Part shown: piece after piece, positions 14,452 to 14,840 of the stretch | Position numbering within the stretch: position 1 is the stretch's first letter | How the letters are laid out: each line of letters begins with the position of its first letter | Assembly (NCBI GenBank): GCA_041642035.1 | Contig: JBEPXC010000079.1 | Coordinates: 1 to 14,840 of the forward strand | Length of the DNA: 14,840 bases | From: SKVR01 sp041642035 | Lineage (GTDB): Bacteria > Bacteroidota > Bacteroidia > Bacteroidales > UBA7960 | Direction of reading: 5' to 3' | The notes under the pieces: model-generated | What the model was told of the DNA's origin: nothing | The model's input: only the letters and a program-made list of their open reading frames with translations | Database searches by the model: none | Made by a program: the position numbers and the translations under genes

Positions 14452-14459
14452 TATATTTG
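14452..14459 (+). promoter_or_regulatory. -7 element upstream of the DUF3857 gene
   Basis: TATATTTG is an exact TAnnTTTG. No TTG is found 19-20 bases upstream, so the -33 part is missing or weak. The implied 5' leader to ATG 14589 is about 125 bases. Confidence 0.55.
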
Positions 14460-14486
14460 CATCACAACATATGTTAGAAGTTAATT

Positions 14487-14552
14487 ATGAAAATTAAAAT
14501 TACCGAGGCATTTGATCATTTCAGGAAGAAGGTGAGACAGGGCTTCGGATAA
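14487..14552 (+). CDS. possible 21-residue leader peptide
   Basis: ATG 14487 opens a 21-codon frame reading MKIKITEAFDHF, then RKKVRQGFG, ending in TAA 14550-14552, within the transcribed leader of the DUF3857 gene and 36 bases before its start. It has a basic, amphipathic C-terminal half. A second tiny frame (ATG 14471 to TAA 14497, eight residues) overlaps it. Frames this short occur by chance often, and no similarity is known to me. Confidence 0.25.
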   Translation: MKIKITEAFDHFRKKVRQGFG

Positions 14553-14588
14553 TATTAAATATCTGTTATTATCTAAACCTTACTTACC

Positions 14589-14840
14589 ATGACCGTAAAC
14601 CTTATCAACCGTATTGCAATATTGTTGCTTTTTTGCTGTAATGCTTTTATTGTGGAAGCCCAGCGTAACCCTATGCGATTTGGCCGTATAGATGATCAGG
14701 ATCTTCAGATGACAGCATACACTGCTGATTCTAGTGCAAATGCTCTTATACTTGGCGATTTCGGTAATATTCAGGTTGTTTATAACAATACCACCGGTTG
14801 GGAATACAAGTTCACCCGCCATTTGAGAGTAAAGATATTC
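14589..14840 (+). CDS. DUF3857-type exported protein, N-terminus (3' truncated)
   Basis: The first 84 residues are present; the frame is open at the window edge. A signal peptide is clear: MTVNLINRIAILLLFCCNAF with probable cleavage after VEAQ (residue 25). The mature start NPMRFGRIDDQDLQMTAY, then ANALILGDFGNIQVVYN and YKFTRHLRVKIF, fits the opening of DUF3857 proteins (a G-K/R-I-x-x-x-D-L-x-M pattern, an alternating-strand segment, then R-H-x-R-I/V-K-I). These are usually 600 residues or more, with a transglutaminase-like domain behind DUF3857, and are periplasmic or outer-membrane associated. The rest of the gene is needed to confirm this. It is preceded by a long leader with a possible small peptide. 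Confidence 0.75.
   Translation, partial: MTVNLINRIAILLLFCCNAFIVEAQRNPMRFGRIDDQDLQMTAYTADSSANALILGDFGNIQVVYNNTTGWEYKFTRHLRVKIF

Larger units (their letters stand above)
14240..14588. other. intergenic region with a pyrimidine-rich stretch
   Basis: No sizeable gene is seen. From about 14250 to 14395 the + strand is strongly enriched in C and T, densest at 14285-14320, unlike the AT-rich spacers elsewhere in the window. It ends in CTCTC/GAGAG (14391-14400 area). After it come the -7 box at 14452-14459 and the leader of the next gene. Confidence 0.5.

Noticed and set aside
14580..14822. 80-codon - strand frame at the right edge
   Set aside because: It opposes the DUF3857-type gene, which has a signal peptide and family-like start; the - strand frame has no recognisable feature.

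Overview
The window looks like chromosomal DNA of a Bacteroidota bacterium, probably a Bacteroidales/Marinilabiliales-type lineage (order not provable from sequence alone). The evidence is two proteins with C-terminal type IX secretion (T9SS) sorting domains, DUF5063, DUF3857 and DUF4369/DUF5106-thioredoxin families that are typical of this phylum, starts without convincing Shine-Dalgarno sequences, and promoters of the Bacteroidota form TTG-N19/20-TAnnTTTG.

Left part (1-4730, + strand): an envelope transport operon made of the 3' end of an outer-membrane beta-barrel gene, a LolD/MacB-type ABC ATPase, two different FtsX/MacB-fold permeases overlapping by ATGA, and a secreted LolA-fold carrier (PF17131-like), closed by a strong intrinsic terminator. 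Together they could form an ATP-driven route that extracts a lipid or lipoprotein from the inner membrane and delivers it through the periplasm to the outer membrane.

Middle (4731-6997): an AT-rich stretch with a small lipoprotein on the - strand carrying an EF-hand-like calcium loop and, on the + strand, the remnant of a HicA-type RNase toxin with a stop at codon 8. Next is a complete - strand tRNA operon (promoter, tRNA-Leu(GAG), tRNA-Leu(CAG), terminator), and then a DUF5063 gene on the + strand with a promoter that sits almost on its start codon.

Right-centre (7055-12551, - strand): two paralogous ~840-residue surface proteins in tandem, each a complete transcription unit with its own promoter and terminator. 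Both have a signal peptide, GLUG repeats, a beta-rich middle, a fibronectin-like region and a T9SS sorting tail. Promoter blocks, coding regions and terminator hairpins are all conserved between the copies, so this is a duplication of a whole transcription unit of about 2.7 kb.

Right end (12803-14840, + strand): an exported thioredoxin-fold protein (DUF4369-DUF5106-TlpA-like, CGHC active site), a terminator, a pyrimidine-rich non-coding stretch, a perfect -7 box with a roughly 125-base leader that may encode a 21-residue peptide, and the start of a DUF3857 (transglutaminase-type) exported protein cut by the window edge.
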